Source of the DNA: an uncultured Solobacterium sp. | GTDB lineage: Bacteria; Bacillota_I; Bacilli_A; Erysipelotrichales; Erysipelotrichaceae | NCBI GenBank assembly: GCA_900552125.1 | Contig: URYK01000003.1 | Span: 1-64,000, forward strand | Length of the DNA stretch: 64,000 nucleotides | Reading direction: 5' to 3' | Shown: positions 62,676-64,000 of the stretch, piece by piece | How the letters are laid out: each line of letters starts with the position of its first letter | Numbering within the stretch: position 1 is the stretch's first letter | The notes under the pieces: generated by a model | Database searches by the model: none | Seen by the model: the letters and a program-made list of their open reading frames with translations, nothing else | What the model was told of the DNA's origin: nothing | Program-made: the position numbers and the translations under genes

Positions 62676-62909
62676 ATGACAACATTAAATCATATACAGC
62701 CAGGGAATGGCGGAGTTATAAAAAGTGTAGGCGGAAAGGGAGCCCTACGCAGACGTTTATTAGATATGGGGCTAACGCCACGTACAAAAGTTTTTGTGAA
62801 TAAAGTTGCACCTATGGGTGATCCGATGGAGTTAAGTTTACGCGGGTATGTCTTAACTTTACGTTTAGAAGATGCTGCAAATATCGAAGTTGAATTGGAG
62901 AATGAGTAA
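62676..62909 (+). CDS. feoA: Ferrous iron transport protein FeoA
   Basis: 77 residues with the SH3-like FeoA fold: GKGALRRRLLDMGLTPRTKV and VLTLRLEDAANIEVE. It assists FeoB in Fe(II) uptake. Start ATG follows GGGAGA; the stop overlaps the feoB start (TAATG). Confidence 0.95.
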   Translation: MTTLNHIQPGNGGVIKSVGGKGALRRRLLDMGLTPRTKVFVNKVAPMGDPMELSLRGYVLTLRLEDAANIEVELENE

Positions 62910-64000
62910 TGGAAGAAGTATTAATCGCATTAGCAGGAAATCAGAACTGCGGGAAAACAACCTTATTTAATCGCTTGACTGGCAGTAATCAGCATGTTGG
63001 GAATTTTCCTGGTGTTACCGTTGAAAAGAAAATGGGGAAGATCAAATCATTTAAAGAAGCATCTTTAGTTGATTTACCTGGTATTTATTCATTATCACCA
63101 TATACAAGTGAAGAAGTAGTCACAAGAGATTTTATTTTAAAAGATCATCCTGATCTTATTATCAATATCGTTGATGCGACGAATATAGAACGTAATTTAT
63201 ACTTGTCTTTACAATTAATGGAATTACAGATTCCGATGGTAATTGCGTTAAATATGATGGATGAAGTAATTGCAAGCGGGAATAGTATTGATGTTGAGAA
63301 ATTAAGTAAAGCTCTTCGTATCCCAGTTGTGCCAATTTCCGCAAGTAAAAATGAGGGAATTGAAGATCTGATTCATGTAGTGAAAAAACAGGTTAAAAAT
63401 CAGGAACAGGCAGTGAATCTGGATTTCTGCCAAGGAGAAGTACATCGTGCAATACATTCCATAGCGCATATTATTGAAGATCATGCGAAAGAAGCAGGTG
63501 TACCAACCCGTTTTGCTTCTACTAAACTTGTAGAAGGAGATGAGCCAATGCGAAAAGAGCTACAGCTGCACAATGATGATATTGATATTATTGAAAAAAT
63601 CGTAAAAAGCATGGAAGATGCCTTACAGACGGATCGTGAAGCGGCATTAGCAGATATGCGTTATTCTTTTATAGAAGAAGTGGTAGCAGATTGTGTAGTT
63701 AAAAAGAATGTATCAACAGCACAGGCTCGCAGTGAGAAAATCGATCGTATCTTGACTCATAAATATTTTGGTATTCCTATCTTTATTTTAATTATGCTAT
63801 GTATCTTCTATTTGACATTTGGACCAATAGGTGGAAATATGCAGGCATTATTAGAAGAAGGAATTGCTTATGCGACAGATGGTTTATCGAACTTACTGAC
63901 ATCTTTAGGGGTTAGTGAATGGCTCCATGCCTTGTTGATTGATGGAGTTTGTAATGGAGTAGGCAGTGTCTTATCTTTCCTACCAGTCATTGTGACATTG
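62909..64000 (+). CDS. feoB: Ferrous iron transporter FeoB, N-terminal part (3' truncated by window edge)
   Basis: 364 codons to the window end. The G domain has G1 GNQNCGKTTL, G3 DLPG and G4 NMMD; a GDI-like region and the first membrane helices (FGIPIFILIMLCIFYLTFG) follow. It imports Fe(II) across the inner membrane in anaerobic conditions. ATG overlaps the feoA stop by one base. Confidence 0.96.
   Translation, partial: MEEVLIALAGNQNCGKTTLFNRLTGSNQHVGNFPGVTVEKKMGKIKSFKEASLVDLPGIYSLSPYTSEEVVTRDFILKDHPDLIINIVDATNIERNLYLSLQLMELQIPMVIALNMMDEVIASGNSIDVEKLSKALRIPVVPISASKNEGIEDLIHVVKKQVKNQEQAVNLDFCQGEVHRAIHSIAHIIEDHAKEAGVPTRFASTKLVEGDEPMRKELQLHNDDIDIIEKIVKSMEDALQTDREAALADMRYSFIEEVVADCVVKKNVSTAQARSEKIDRILTHKYFGIPIFILIMLCIFYLTFGPIGGNMQALLEEGIAYATDGLSNLLTSLGVSEWLHALLIDGVCNGVGSVLSFLPVIVTL

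Overview
The window is AT-rich, gene-dense bacterial DNA from a low-GC Firmicute. An infC-rpmI-rplT operon with a leader, an hrcA-grpE-dnaK-dnaJ operon under CIRCE control, a Spo0A protein, a YlbJ-like membrane protein and frequent AGGAGG ribosome sites fit an anaerobic, potentially spore-forming gut lineage such as the Erysipelotrichia. That placement is inferred from gene content, not from a database search.

Layout: 1-946 is the 3' end of a group II intron (reverse transcriptase/maturase plus domains V and VI). 1013-2423 holds an inositol-monophosphatase-like gene and a small unknown protein. 2527-7591 is a membrane glycolipid operon (two GT4 glycosyltransferases around a UPF0104/LPG-synthase-type membrane protein) ending in the YhaM exonuclease; the second glycosyltransferase is fused to a RecX domain. 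7795-15084 is a carbohydrate-peptide operon: a PRD regulator, an M42 aminopeptidase, PTS IIA/IIB/IIC, an M24 aminopeptidase and a MalY/PatB C-S lyase. 15143-20079 has a YehR-type lipoprotein, a GyrI-like protein, RimO, a family-6 DNA glycosylase, PadR, a ROK kinase and tRNA-Lys(CTT). 20080-24359 carries an unknown gene, the L20-type leader with infC-rpmI-rplT, a FabT-like MarR regulator and a patatin. 25365-30012 is largely minus-strand: an orphan GatZ, an ECF sigma/anti-sigma module with a small Cys-containing exported protein, and an RluA synthase, followed by plus-strand superoxide reductase.

30112-34906 is a DeoR-regulated glycyl-radical cluster (PflD-like enzyme, activase, FSA-type aldolase). 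The matching E. coli genes are known for radical ring-opening of 1,5-anhydrohexitol phosphates, so this is a candidate anhydroglycolysis locus. 35018-39860 has a HIBADH-family dehydrogenase, a YlbJ-like protein, a CDF transporter, a MerR regulator and Spo0A. 39861-40741 holds a decayed gene resembling a type III toxin. 40742-46517 has PgeF and the heat-shock operon. 46603-55025 has an amidohydrolase, LysR plus a split chromate transporter, a GNAT-like acyltransferase behind a leader-peptide/terminator region, the CCA enzyme, and an MnmM/HAD/DJ-1/LURP operon. 55220-57470 is a decay zone: a lipoprotein, a twice-frameshifted zinc-finger anti-sigma-like gene, a small remnant, and a recombinase-like gene split at an A10 tract. 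57625-64000 has ClpB (also CIRCE-controlled), YaaA, a DUF5685/J-domain pair, FeoA and the start of FeoB.

The least ordinary items are the glycosyltransferase-RecX fusion, the PTS/peptidase/C-S lyase operon, the PflD-type operon with a dyad flanking its promoter, the ECF module with its own ECF-type promoter, the tandem CIRCE pairs, the 19-codon leader before the acyltransferase, and the A10-split gene.
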